From: an uncultured Kiritimatiellota bacterium
Lineage (GTDB): Bacteria; Verrucomicrobiota; Kiritimatiellia; RFP12; UBA1067
Assembly (NCBI GenBank): GCA_934643865.1
Contig: CAKUCX010000036.1
Location: 1 to 33,576 of the forward strand
Length of the DNA stretch: 33,576 bases
Reading direction: 5' to 3'
Position numbers and translations under genes: made by a program. Positions 1-7,756 of this stretch are shown piece by piece (the stretch's first letter is position 1; every line of letters starts with the position of its first letter). The notes below the pieces were generated by a model, which worked only from the letters and a program-made list of their open reading frames with translations, had not been told where the DNA came from and searched no databases.

Positions 1-263
1 TAGAAGTTGGTCGGCACGTCCCGCCCGTCGATCACCCCGGGGTAGCCGTCGACGGGCCAGCGCACGCCGTCCCACTGGAGCACGATGCGCCTTCCGTCGT
101 CCGACAGCGCGGCCGCCACGTTCTGCGGCGTCGGATACGCGCCGGGATGATCCACCGTCGTGAACGTCTTCCCCGACGGCGCGGCCTCGCCCGCCGTCCA
201 CAGGAAGAACACCCCCGCCAGGGCGGCCAGCCGCCGCCCCCAGCCTCTCTGCCATTTTTTCAT
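1..263 (-). CDS. Secreted protein of unknown function, 5' part only
   Basis: The first 87 codons of a gene that runs off the left edge of the window. The start ATG is at 263, preceded by GGAGG at 5-base spacing. The N-terminus (MKKWQRGWGRRLAALAGVFF) is a typical signal peptide: several basic residues, then a hydrophobic stretch ending near WTAGEA/AP. So the product is exported. The visible mature part includes FTTVDHPGAYPTPQNVAAAL and later LQWDGVRWPVDGYPG; I do not recognise a family. It has its own -10-like TAGACT about 50 bases upstream and is separated from the LamG gene by about 200 bases, so it is probably transcribed alone. The function cannot be stated from this fragment. Confidence 0.8.
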   Translation of the reverse strand, partial: MKKWQRGWGRRLAALAGVFFLWTAGEAAPSGKTFTTVDHPGAYPTPQNVAAALSDDGRRIVLQWDGVRWPVDGYPGVIDGRDVPTNF

Positions 264-317
264 CGCGACCTCCATGCCATTCGGGACTGTTCGATACGGC
301 CTTGCACCGTGGATGAC

Positions 318-346
318 AGTCTACCAAAAAAACGCCCGCCTCGCAC
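318..346 (-). promoter_or_regulatory. Putative promoter of the left-edge secreted protein
   Basis: On the minus strand TAGACT (318-323) matches the -10 seen at other operon heads here. A run of seven T lies just upstream of it. The hexamer 17 bases further up (341-346, GTGCGA) is a poor -35. Predicted transcription starts near 311, giving a leader of about 48 bases that ends in a good Shine-Dalgarno. Confidence 0.45.
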
Positions 347-438
347 CATAGGCATTAGGGCACGATGGCCCGGCAGCTTGCGTTTTCTGGCAGACGGGCC
401 GTCCAGGGCTGCCCCCACCCCTCCACACACGGCATGCA

Positions 439-459
439 ACGGGAGGAACGCGCTCCCGT
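439..459 (-). terminator. Weak hairpin after the LamG-protein gene
   Basis: Inverted repeat ACGGGAG / CTCCCGT (439-445 with 453-459, loop of 7) begins 9 bases past the stop codon at 468. No T-tract follows on the minus strand, so it may be an imperfect terminator or only an mRNA-stabilising hairpin. Confidence 0.4.
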
Positions 460-467
460 GCGACTTC

Positions 468-3449
468 TTAGCGCAGGACGAAGACCATGCCGCGCGCGTA
501 GCAGATGTCATAGCCCTTTCCGTCGGCGGAGGGCCGGACGTACCAGTCGCTCGTGCCGACGCGCCCGGCGGGCGCCGGGAGGTTGCCGATCGTGCCGCCC
601 GCCGTGCTGACGAGGCGGCGCGTCTTGTCCGCGCCCGCGTGCGAGAGCGCGTCGAAGTCGCCCTCGAACGCGAACGCCGTCCCCTCGGCGAACGTGAGCG
701 ACGCGCCCGCCTCGACCGTCAGCGGCTTCACGCCTGCGGCGAAGTCGGAGGCCCGGATCGTCCAGGTGGGCGAGGTCACCGTCACGGCGCCATTCCGGAT
801 CGTCGGCAGCCCCTTCAGTTCGGGAAGGACGACCGGCGTGTAGGGCGGCGCGTCGTTGACGTCGAGCGCGGCGCCGGGGCCGAACGAGACCGCGCCGTGG
901 AACGTCGGGCGGAACGGCGTCGGGTCGAGCGTCGCCTTCTCCGCCTCGTCCACCGCCGTCCGCAGGAACGACCCGTCTCCGGGATCGAGCAGCTTCACGT
1001 AGTTCGCCGTGTTCGCCTCGCAGCGCCCCTGCCAATCGACGCCGAAGCCGAAGTTCGCCGGCCAGACCGGCTTGTCGCAGTCCACGCCCCCCGCCGTCGC
1101 GTTCCAGTAGTTCCCCATGAAGACGAGGATCGCGTGCCAGCCCGCCTCAAGCGTGACCGTTGGCCCCACGACGCAGCGCTTGTAGGAAAGGGTCGTTCCA
1201 GTCAGGTCGTCCTTGTTGTCGCTCACCTTGGTCACGTACTGCCCGTCGATCACGAGGGACGAATGGCGCGCGATGCTGGAGATGAAGTTGCACGTCACCG
1301 ACGTCCCCGGCTCGCCCGGCACCTTGATGTACCCCGTGTAGTAGTGGCACTGGAGGTGCGTGGGGGCGTTGTTGGTCCCTACCGTCGTCTTCCAGTCCTC
1401 GTAGGCATAGGAGACGCCGCGCCGGTCCACGCCCTGCCACGCCACGTTCGCCGGCAGGGCGGCGGTCGTGTGGCCCCCCGCCGTCCCGTAGGCGTAGTGC
1501 CAGTTCAGCCCGGCCACGTCCGGCCGCGTGCCGAAGCGGAGCGTCCCCTCCCGGATGTCGGCGTCGCCGAGGATCTTCGCGGGGCCGAACACGGTCAGCG
1601 TCCCCGCCGCCTTCTTGGTGAGGGACTTAAAGGACGTGACGGCCGTCAGGCCCGAGACGACGACCTTCCCCTCCGCCACGAGGTCGGGGAGGTCGATCCT
1701 GCGGTCGGCGGCCACCGTCAGCCGCGCATCCTTGAGGGCGAGCGCCCCGCCGTCCACGGGAATGACGCCCTGCGCGGAGGTCGCGGCCGCAGGGCCTTCC
1801 ACCACCGTCACGCCGCCCGTCACGTTCAGATCGCCCGACCCGGCCGCCGTCACGCCCTGAACCGCGATGCCGCCCGTGAAGCTGTTCCCCGGATTGTTCA
1901 ACTGGAGGTAGCCGCCGCCCGTCACGCACAGGCCGCCCGCGCCCGAGACAGGGCCGGCGAGGTTGAGCGGCTTCCCACGCGCATCGAACCGAATGGCGAG
2001 GTCGTCCGCAAACGAAATCGGCCCGCTCCAACCGTCAACGCCCGTCAGGGGCCCCGGCTCGATGGTCGCCGCGTTCCCGCCGACTTTGAACGTCGTCCCC
2101 TTCCCGAAGACGAGCGCGCGCGGGTCGTATGCCTTTGTGCTGTTGAGCCAGAAACCGGCCGCGTCGTGGACCGTGATGGCGTTCGCGGCCGTCGTCTTGT
2201 CCGCGTCCGTCCCGCTCTCGAGCCCGAAGTACCCGCTTTCAACGTCCACCGAGCGGAAGCCGGTGACGCCGAGGGACACAAGGCGGAAAGTCTGCGCGAC
2301 CGTCAGGGGACAGTGGTTGAAGTCCACGAAGCCGTAGCGGAACTCCAGCGTCTGGGTACCGCCGAGCCGCACCGGGCCCTCGAAGACGATGCCGCCGCGC
2401 CCGGCGAAGTTGAGGCAGCCCCGGTCGCTCTGGTAGACGGCACCCCGGCCGTCGAAGCCCTCGCCCCGCAGGCAGAACCGCTCGTCGCCGTAGGCGGGCA
2501 ATCCGCCCTCATTCGTCCAGGTGTGGGGCGCCCCGACCGTGCTCCAGATCGTGCCGCCGTCCACGTACGTGACGCCCGCCGCCGTGCCGAACGCGCCCGC
2601 GTGCGTCGCCTTGTACTGGCCCGCGCGGATGAGGATGTCGCCCGGGAAGTCCGCCATCTCCGCGCCCGCGACGAGCGTGCCGAGGCCCGTCTTGACGAGC
2701 GGCTGCGCGCCAAAGGCGGCCACGTCGTCCGCCGTGAGCGTCCGCGTCTCGCCCTCCGGGACGTCCACGACGGCGTACCCGTCGAACCTCTCCTCGTAGG
2801 CCGCCCCGTCCGCAACCACGTCGCCCGCGACAAGCGCCTCCCTGCCGAGGCCGGGGAAGAACACGTCCGTCACCTTCTCGAAGAGGCCGCACGCCTCCGT
2901 CGCCGCGTCGCGCACGGGCACGAAGTCGCGCACGAGCGTCCCCTCCGCGTTCAAGATCCTGAACGAGAAGAGGCGCACGCGCGCAAATGCGCTGATTGAC
3001 CGATAGGCGCGCTGGGAGGCGAAAAGTACGAGCGGACTTTTCGCCGCGAAATCGCCATCGGCCATCGTCGCTTGTACCGTCCCGTCTACGGATGCCTCCC
3101 GCGTACCATAATCGGCCACGATCACGTGCGTCCCATCCGTCCCCACGAGGTTGTCCGCCGTGTATGTGCTCGTATTGGAATTACGGTCGAAGCGGAAACG
3201 TCCCGGCGCCTGGATGAAGCAGGTCATGGTATTCGCGGTTGCCGCGTCCCCGCGCGTACACCAGAGCGTCTGCGTCACGCTCGTTTCCGTGAACGCCACT
3301 TTCATCTCAAAGCGGTCCGTACAGGCGGGCACGTAGCGCGTGTTGATCCACTGCGCGCCCGTCGCCTCAACCCATGCGACCTCCTGGAACGCGGCCTGCG
3401 CCACGCCCCACGCACACGCCGCCAGCAGCAACAGTCTCATTCTCATCAT
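468..3449 (-). CDS. Large secreted LamG / beta-strand-repeat / PA14-like protein
   Basis: A 993-residue exported protein. Residues 1-20 are a signal peptide (MMRMRLLLLAACAWGVAQA). Residues about 22-200 resemble a concanavalin A/LamG-like fold: EATGAQWINTRYVPACTDRF, then VDGT and a late IRVRLFSFRI-type strand (RVRLFSFRI). Residues about 500-550 carry a beta-helix repeat of the autotransporter-associated type (LNNPGNSFTGGIAVQG). Residues about 695-830 look PA14-like (YYTGYIKVPG, SLVIDGQYV, EAGWHAILVF). The C-terminus (YDICYARGMVFVLR) is neither an outer-membrane barrel nor an obvious sorting signal. AGGAGG precedes the start; ATGs at 3446 and 3440 are alternatives. The gene lies 11 bases after cysS and is probably co-transcribed with it. 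Proteins of this build are common as large surface or secreted proteins in Verrucomicrobiota-type genomes. Carbohydrate binding is an inference from the folds. Confidence 0.75.
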   Translation of the reverse strand: MMRMRLLLLAACAWGVAQAAFQEVAWVEATGAQWINTRYVPACTDRFEMKVAFTETSVTQTLWCTRGDAATANTMTCFIQAPGRFRFDRNSNTSTYTADNLVGTDGTHVIVADYGTREASVDGTVQATMADGDFAAKSPLVLFASQRAYRSISAFARVRLFSFRILNAEGTLVRDFVPVRDAATEACGLFEKVTDVFFPGLGREALVAGDVVADGAAYEERFDGYAVVDVPEGETRTLTADDVAAFGAQPLVKTGLGTLVAGAEMADFPGDILIRAGQYKATHAGAFGTAAGVTYVDGGTIWSTVGAPHTWTNEGGLPAYGDERFCLRGEGFDGRGAVYQSDRGCLNFAGRGGIVFEGPVRLGGTQTLEFRYGFVDFNHCPLTVAQTFRLVSLGVTGFRSVDVESGYFGLESGTDADKTTAANAITVHDAAGFWLNSTKAYDPRALVFGKGTTFKVGGNAATIEPGPLTGVDGWSGPISFADDLAIRFDARGKPLNLAGPVSGAGGLCVTGGGYLQLNNPGNSFTGGIAVQGVTAAGSGDLNVTGGVTVVEGPAAATSAQGVIPVDGGALALKDARLTVAADRRIDLPDLVAEGKVVVSGLTAVTSFKSLTKKAAGTLTVFGPAKILGDADIREGTLRFGTRPDVAGLNWHYAYGTAGGHTTAALPANVAWQGVDRRGVSYAYEDWKTTVGTNNAPTHLQCHYYTGYIKVPGEPGTSVTCNFISSIARHSSLVIDGQYVTKVSDNKDDLTGTTLSYKRCVVGPTVTLEAGWHAILVFMGNYWNATAGGVDCDKPVWPANFGFGVDWQGRCEANTANYVKLLDPGDGSFLRTAVDEAEKATLDPTPFRPTFHGAVSFGPGAALDVNDAPPYTPVVLPELKGLPTIRNGAVTVTSPTWTIRASDFAAGVKPLTVEAGASLTFAEGTAFAFEGDFDALSHAGADKTRRLVSTAGGTIGNLPAPAGRVGTSDWYVRPSADGKGYDICYARGMVFVLR

Positions 3450-3460
3450 GACGCCTCCTT

Positions 3461-4822
3461 CTACCTATTCTTCGTGACGCTCTGGCCTTCGCGCGAGTCC
3501 TTCACGAGCCAGCCGGCGGCGGCGATCGCGTCGCGCAGACGGTCCGACTCGGCCCAGTTCTTCGCGGCGCGGGCGGCGGCGCGTTCGTCGAGGAGCTTCT
3601 GGATCTCGGCGGGCACGGCCGCCTTCCCGGCCTTGCCGAAGAAGATGACGCCCAGCACCTCGTCCATGCGCTTGAAGACGCCGAGCGTCCCGGCGGCGCC
3701 CTTGCCGTTCGCGTCGCGCACGAGCGCGAAGAGCGCGGCGAACGCCTTGGGGAGGTTCAGGTCGTCGTTGACGGCGGCGGTGAAGTCCTCCAGGTGCTTC
3801 CGCGCCCACTCCGGCGCCTCGCCGTCGGTGGCCGCCTCCACGCACGCATCGATGCGGGCGAGCGCCTTGCGGGCGTCCTCCAGCGCGGAGAAGGCGAAGT
3901 TGAGGCCGCTGCGGTAGTGCGCGTTGATGAGCACGTAGCGGATCTCGCGCCCGCTCCACCCCTTCTCGATGAGGTCGCGCAGCGTGAAGAAGTTGCCGAG
4001 GCTCTTGGACATCTTCTCGCCGTTCACGCGCAGGTGGGCGCAGTGCATCCACGTCTTCACGAACGGCTTGCCCGTGGCGGCCTCGGCCTGGGCGATTTCG
4101 TTCTCGTGGTGCGGGAAGAGGTTGTCGATGCCGCCCGTGTGGAGGTCGAACGTCTCGCCGAGGTACTTCATCGACATCGCCGAGCACTCGATGTGCCAGC
4201 CGGGACGGCCGCGCCCCCAGGGCGAATCCCAGCCGACGGGACCGTCCGACGGCTCCCACGCCTTCCAGAGCGCGAAGTCGCCGACGTTCTCCTTGTCGTA
4301 TTCGTCGGCCGCGCAGCGCGCGCCCGTGCGCTGGTTGTCGAAGTCGATGTGCGCGAGCTTGCCGTAACCGGGGAACTTCGTGACGGCGAAGTAGACGCTG
4401 CCGTCCTCGCTCTGGTAGGCGACGCCCTTCTCCATGAGCGTCTGGACGAGGGCGATCATCTCGGGAATGTGGTCCGTCGCGGCGGGATAGACCTCGGCCG
4501 GCTGCACGTTGAGCTTCCCGAGGTCGGCGAAGAAGGCGTCCTTGTACGTCTTCGTGTAGTCCGTGAGCGCGACGCCCTGCGCGTTCGCGCCCTTGATCGT
4601 CTTGTCGTCGACGTCCGTGAGGTTCATCACCTGGCGCACCTTCATGCCGTTGAACTGGATCACGCGGCGGAGGATGTCCTCGAAGGTATAGGCGCGGAAG
4701 TTCCCGATGTGGGCGAAATTGTAGACGGTCGGCCCGCACGTGTAGAGGCGGACCGTGTTCTCCGCCAGCGGCACGAGGGGCTCGACGCGGCGGGTGAGGG
4801 AGTTGTAGACGTTCATTTCCAT
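3461..4822 (-). CDS. cysS: Cysteinyl-tRNA synthetase
   Basis: A class I aminoacyl-tRNA synthetase that charges tRNA-Cys with cysteine in the cytoplasm. Both signatures are visible: HIGN in the first (TCGPTVYNFAHIGNFRAY, with the first zinc-ligand Cys) and KMSKSLGN in the second. ECSAM and HHENE supply the remaining zinc-site residues. HIGN instead of HIGH is common in CysRS of PVC bacteria. Length is about 453 residues, normal for the family. The open frame extends to 4894, but the conserved protein starts at MEMNVYNS (4822) or MNVYNS (4816). A promoter lies at 4831-4859, so the longer form cannot be made from it. The mRNA would start at about 4823, almost exactly at the ATG, and no Shine-Dalgarno is present. 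The LamG gene follows after 11 bases. Confidence 0.96.
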   Translation of the reverse strand: MEMNVYNSLTRRVEPLVPLAENTVRLYTCGPTVYNFAHIGNFRAYTFEDILRRVIQFNGMKVRQVMNLTDVDDKTIKGANAQGVALTDYTKTYKDAFFADLGKLNVQPAEVYPAATDHIPEMIALVQTLMEKGVAYQSEDGSVYFAVTKFPGYGKLAHIDFDNQRTGARCAADEYDKENVGDFALWKAWEPSDGPVGWDSPWGRGRPGWHIECSAMSMKYLGETFDLHTGGIDNLFPHHENEIAQAEAATGKPFVKTWMHCAHLRVNGEKMSKSLGNFFTLRDLIEKGWSGREIRYVLINAHYRSGLNFAFSALEDARKALARIDACVEAATDGEAPEWARKHLEDFTAAVNDDLNLPKAFAALFALVRDANGKGAAGTLGVFKRMDEVLGVIFFGKAGKAAVPAEIQKLLDERAAARAAKNWAESDRLRDAIAAAGWLVKDSREGQSVTKNR

Positions 4823-4830
4823 GGCAAGGC

Positions 4831-4859
4831 AGTTTACTACATTCCCGCGTCGCGTGCAA
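4831..4859 (-). promoter_or_regulatory. cysS promoter, TTGCAC-17-TAAACT
   Basis: On the minus strand TTGCAC (4854-4859), 17 bases, then TAAACT (4831-4836). It occupies the 47-base gap between the LarA-like stop (4870) and the cysS ATG (4822). The predicted start of transcription, about 7 bases past the -10, falls at or next to the start codon. Confidence 0.65.
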
Positions 4860-4869
4860 TCGGCCTCGA

Positions 4870-6219
4870 TCAGCCGCGCCCGCCCTTTCCGCACCGGCCG
4901 GCGGCAGGCGCTTCTCCCGCCGCCGCGCAGGCCGCCTGGCCCTGAAACCGTTCGCGGTTGATCCAGAGCCCCAGGGCCGGATTCGGGATGAAGTAGATCT
5001 CCTCGCCGTCGACGACGTTGTAGCCGTACTTCAGCTTCGCGGGGTCGTACTTCGCGGCCATCTCGTCGTAGTCGGCGGACTGGAAGCCCACGCCCTCGAC
5101 TTCGGCCCGCGTGATGTTCTTCACGCAGTAGGTGATCGAGAAGCGCCCGTCCGACGAGCCGTGGATGAGGTGCGCGGCCGCGCCCATGTTCGCGCGCAGA
5201 TCCGCGCTCTCGGGCCGGTTGAAGACCTCCAGCGTGTGGAGGCGTCCCCGGTAGCCGTACGTGCGGATGAGCGCGTCAACCGCCTTGTCCTCGCCGAACT
5301 GGTGGACGCCCGGCGCGAGGATGATCAGCTCCCCGCCGTCCGCCATCGCCATGCGCGTGCGGTAGACCGCCTTGTTGCCGAGCCAGGTGGACGTGAATTC
5401 GGACGGGTCGAGGTACACGACGCACTTCCTGATGCCGTGTTCCACATAGTCGATGTTCTTCCGCTGCGCGAGCTTCACCGCCTCGGTGAGGCAATTCCGA
5501 CCCTCCCCGATGAAGAGGCCGTGGGAATGGATCTTCCCGCCCGGCGCCGTGTTCACCGTCAGCACCCAGAGGATCGGGCGCCGCGCGAGGAAATGCTCGA
5601 ACGCATAGTCGAAAAGGCGCCGCACGGGCGTGTGGTCGCGCCCCATCGCCTTCTCCATGCCGCACACGGCGCCGATCATGTGCGACTTGTTGATCATGTC
5701 GCTGCCGCCCACGCCCACGAAGAGGTTCTTCGCGTGGTTCGCCATGCCGATCACCTCGTGCGGGACGACCTGCCCGGGCGAGATGATGAGGTCGTACGTC
5801 TCGTCCATGATGCGCCGGTTGACCTCCACGGCGACCGGCTCCTTCCAGAGTCCGTCCGTGATTTCGGCGACGACCTCCGCCGGCACGTCGCCGAGCTTCA
5901 CCACGTCCGTGCGCCACCCGTGGACGATCATCTTCCCGTAGGGGATGTCGGGGAACATGACCTTCCACTGCTCCGCGCTCACGGGCACGTGCGTGCCGAG
6001 CGCGGGCATCACGTCCACCTGGACGCCCCGCGCCGCGAGGAGCTTCCAGTACGCGCAGGTGATGAAGCCCGCGTTCGAGTGGTAGCGCGTGAAGTCCGGC
6101 GGGATGATCAGCGCCTTCCCGTGGGGGAACGCGCGCCCTTCGAGCGACTGGGCGAGCGCGGCGGCGATCTCGTCGCCGGACAGGCCCTCGTCGGACGTGG
6201 CGAGCTTGAAGATGTCCAT
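4870..6219 (-). CDS. LarA-family (lactate racemase-like, DUF2088) protein
   Basis: A 449-residue homologue of nickel-pincer lactate racemase LarA. Family landmarks are visible: DFTR (residues 42-45), GTH (His77), PHEVIG (His154), and NHAKNLFVGVGG (residues 161-172), whose Lys164 sits where LarA binds its nickel-pincer cofactor; His180 follows in NKSHMIG. The family racemises or epimerises 2-hydroxy acids. The actual substrate here is not readable from sequence, and many LarA homologues act on other hydroxy acids. No larB, larC or larE cofactor-maturation genes are in the window, so cofactor supply must come from elsewhere. It has its own promoter (6273-6301) and appears monocistronic. Shine-Dalgarno is weak. 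The last residues are Gly/Ala/Arg-rich and not conserved-looking. Confidence 0.85.
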   Translation of the reverse strand: MDIFKLATSDEGLSGDEIAAALAQSLEGRAFPHGKALIIPPDFTRYHSNAGFITCAYWKLLAARGVQVDVMPALGTHVPVSAEQWKVMFPDIPYGKMIVHGWRTDVVKLGDVPAEVVAEITDGLWKEPVAVEVNRRIMDETYDLIISPGQVVPHEVIGMANHAKNLFVGVGGSDMINKSHMIGAVCGMEKAMGRDHTPVRRLFDYAFEHFLARRPILWVLTVNTAPGGKIHSHGLFIGEGRNCLTEAVKLAQRKNIDYVEHGIRKCVVYLDPSEFTSTWLGNKAVYRTRMAMADGGELIILAPGVHQFGEDKAVDALIRTYGYRGRLHTLEVFNRPESADLRANMGAAAHLIHGSSDGRFSITYCVKNITRAEVEGVGFQSADYDEMAAKYDPAKLKYGYNVVDGEEIYFIPNPALGLWINRERFQGQAACAAAGEAPAAGRCGKGGRG

Positions 6220-6272
6220 GGTGATGATCTCGTTGAACGTTTAGGTGGGGGGATGGGCTTCGTCTGCCCGCT

Positions 6273-6301
6273 ATGTTATCACGTTCCTGCCCGAACGGCA
6301 A
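6273..6301 (-). promoter_or_regulatory. Promoter of the LarA-like gene, TTGCCG-17-TAACAT
   Basis: On the minus strand TTGCCG (6296-6301), exactly 17 bases, then TAACAT (6273-6278). It lies in the 116-base gap after ruvA and predicts a leader of about 47 bases before the ATG at 6219. Confidence 0.6.
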
Positions 6302-6335
6302 CCCGCGCCGGCAAATTGCGCGCGCCGCGTTCCGC

Positions 6336-6932
6336 CTACTTGCCCGCGAGCGCCTTCCTGAGAATCGCCTCGGCGTCGGAAAGGCCGGGATGCTCGTCCA
6401 GGACCCTCTGGACCTTCGCGCGGGCGACGTCCTCGCTGAAGCCGAGCGCGGCCAGGGCGAGCATCGCGTCGCGCAGGACGGCCCCCTGCTCGCGCGACGT
6501 CGCGGCCATCGCGTCCGCAAGGGCTTCGACGGGGTTGATCTTGTCCTTGAGCTCGACGACGATGCGCGCGGCCGTCTTCTTCCCGATCCCCTTCACGGCG
6601 GCGAGGCGCTTTGCGTCGCCCTGCGAGACGGCGAGCTTGAGGTCGCCGACGGTGAGGCCGGAGAGGACGGCGAGCGCGAGCTTCGGGCCCACGCCCGAAA
6701 CGGACGTGACGAGCTCGAACATGTCGCGCTCCGCCCTCGTCGCGAAGCCGAAGAGGAGCTGCGCGTCCTCGCGCACCTCGTGGTGCGTGTAGAGCTTCAC
6801 CTCGGCGCCCTCGGCGGGCAGGCGGTCGAAAGTGGAGAGCGGGACCGCCGCCTCGTAGCCGACGCCGCCGCATTCGACGACGACGCGCGTGATCTCCTTC
6901 TCGGCGAGGACGCCCTTCAGGTACGCGATCAT
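6336..6932 (-). CDS. ruvA: Holliday junction DNA helicase subunit RuvA
   Basis: A 198-residue RuvA, the tetrameric subunit that binds four-way junctions and loads the RuvB motor during recombination and repair. The N-terminal OB-fold (MIAYLKGVL to about residue 65) is followed by two helix-hairpin-helix motifs (VSGVGPKLAL near 78 and VKGIGKKTAA near 113). The C-terminal RuvB-contacting domain (ALAALGFSEDVA to the end) is intact. Length matches the family's usual 190-205. The start ATG at 6932 overlaps the upstream stop codon by ATGA, and GGGAG lies 8 bases before it. ruvB and ruvC are not in the window. It is the last gene of a seven-gene transcription unit. Confidence 0.96.
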   Translation of the reverse strand: MIAYLKGVLAEKEITRVVVECGGVGYEAAVPLSTFDRLPAEGAEVKLYTHHEVREDAQLLFGFATRAERDMFELVTSVSGVGPKLALAVLSGLTVGDLKLAVSQGDAKRLAAVKGIGKKTAARIVVELKDKINPVEALADAMAATSREQGAVLRDAMLALAALGFSEDVARAKVQRVLDEHPGLSDAEAILRKALAGK

Positions 6933-7711
6933 GGCAGCGGCTCCCGGTAGCGGAACGGGGCGATGGCCGACGCCCTCTTCGTGGCGGGGTCGAAGGTGAT
7001 GACGGCGCCTTCGAGCGTGGCGGGGCCCTCCGCGACGTCGAAGCGTGCGGGGACGCCGGAAAGGAACTTCTGGAGGACGGGGCGGAAGTCGCGCCCGATG
7101 GAGGAATGCCAGGGGCCTGTCATGCCGAGGTCGGTCTGGAAGGCCGTGCCGCCCGGCAGGACGACCGCGTCGGAGGTCTGCACGTGCGTGTGCGTGCCGA
7201 CGACGGCCGTCACGCGCCCGTCGAGGTAGTGCGCGAACGTGATCTTCTCGCTCGTCGCCTCGGCGTGGAAGTCGACGAAGACGGGGACGTCCTTCGGCAT
7301 CGCCCGCAAGGCGGCGTCCGCCGCGTGGAACGGGCAGTCGATCGGGCCCATGAAGACGCGCCCCTGCAGGTTCAGGACGGCGAAACGGCAGATGGGCGTC
7401 GTGACGATCTCCCACCCCTTCCCCGGCGCCTCCGGCGGCAGGTTCGCAGGCCGGACGACGTTCGCGAGCCGCCCGATCGCGCCGGGGAACTCCTTCTGCC
7501 CCCAGACGTGGTCGCCGAGCGTGATCGCGTCGGCGCCGGCCTTGAAAATCTCCTCCGCAAGCGGCGCGGTGAGCCCCGAGCCGGCGGCCGCGTTCTCGGC
7601 GTTCACGACGACGGCCGCGACGCCCAGCTCGCGCCGAATGCGCGGCAGGTTCTCGCGCAGGATCCGCCGCCCCGGGGCGCCCACCACATCGCCTAGCATC
7701 AAGAGTTTCAT
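6929..7711 (-). CDS. YmdB-like metallophosphoesterase (TIGR00282 family)
   Basis: A cytoplasmic calcineurin-like phosphoesterase of the YmdB family; the characterised Bacillus protein is a 2',3'-cyclic nucleotide phosphodiesterase that affects RNA stability. All family blocks are present: MKLLMLGDVVGAPGRR, VVNAENAA, DAITLGDHVWGQKE, VDFHAEATSEK and VGTHTHVQTSDA. These supply the Asp, Asn and His residues of the two-metal site. The start is taken at ATG 7711 (MKLLML), where family proteins begin; an in-frame ATG at 7726 would add five residues. No clear Shine-Dalgarno is visible. It follows the porin gene by 45 bases and overlaps ruvA by 4. The link to recombination is only positional. Confidence 0.93.
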   Translation of the reverse strand: MKLLMLGDVVGAPGRRILRENLPRIRRELGVAAVVVNAENAAAGSGLTAPLAEEIFKAGADAITLGDHVWGQKEFPGAIGRLANVVRPANLPPEAPGKGWEIVTTPICRFAVLNLQGRVFMGPIDCPFHAADAALRAMPKDVPVFVDFHAEATSEKITFAHYLDGRVTAVVGTHTHVQTSDAVVLPGGTAFQTDLGMTGPWHSSIGRDFRPVLQKFLSGVPARFDVAEGPATLEGAVITFDPATKRASAIAPFRYREPLP

Positions 7712-7756
7712 CACAGGAGTCTGCAAAGTTTGAAGTTGTTGGACATCATCGGCGCG

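Noticed and set aside
147..2999. A 950-codon open frame on the plus strand opposite the LamG gene, and similar long frames opposite cysS, htpG, argS, GH2 and others
   Set aside because: They are antisense shadows caused by high GC content: Arg/Pro/Ala/Val-rich translations with no domain, signal or ribosome binding site, lying exactly opposite well-recognised genes.
4823..4894. Longer cysS start at 4894
   Set aside because: The extra 24 residues are not part of the family, overlap the LarA-like gene and contain the cysS promoter.
6279..6335. Terminator after ruvA
   Set aside because: Only short GC-rich self-complementary stretches are present and no stable stem with a T-run could be drawn.
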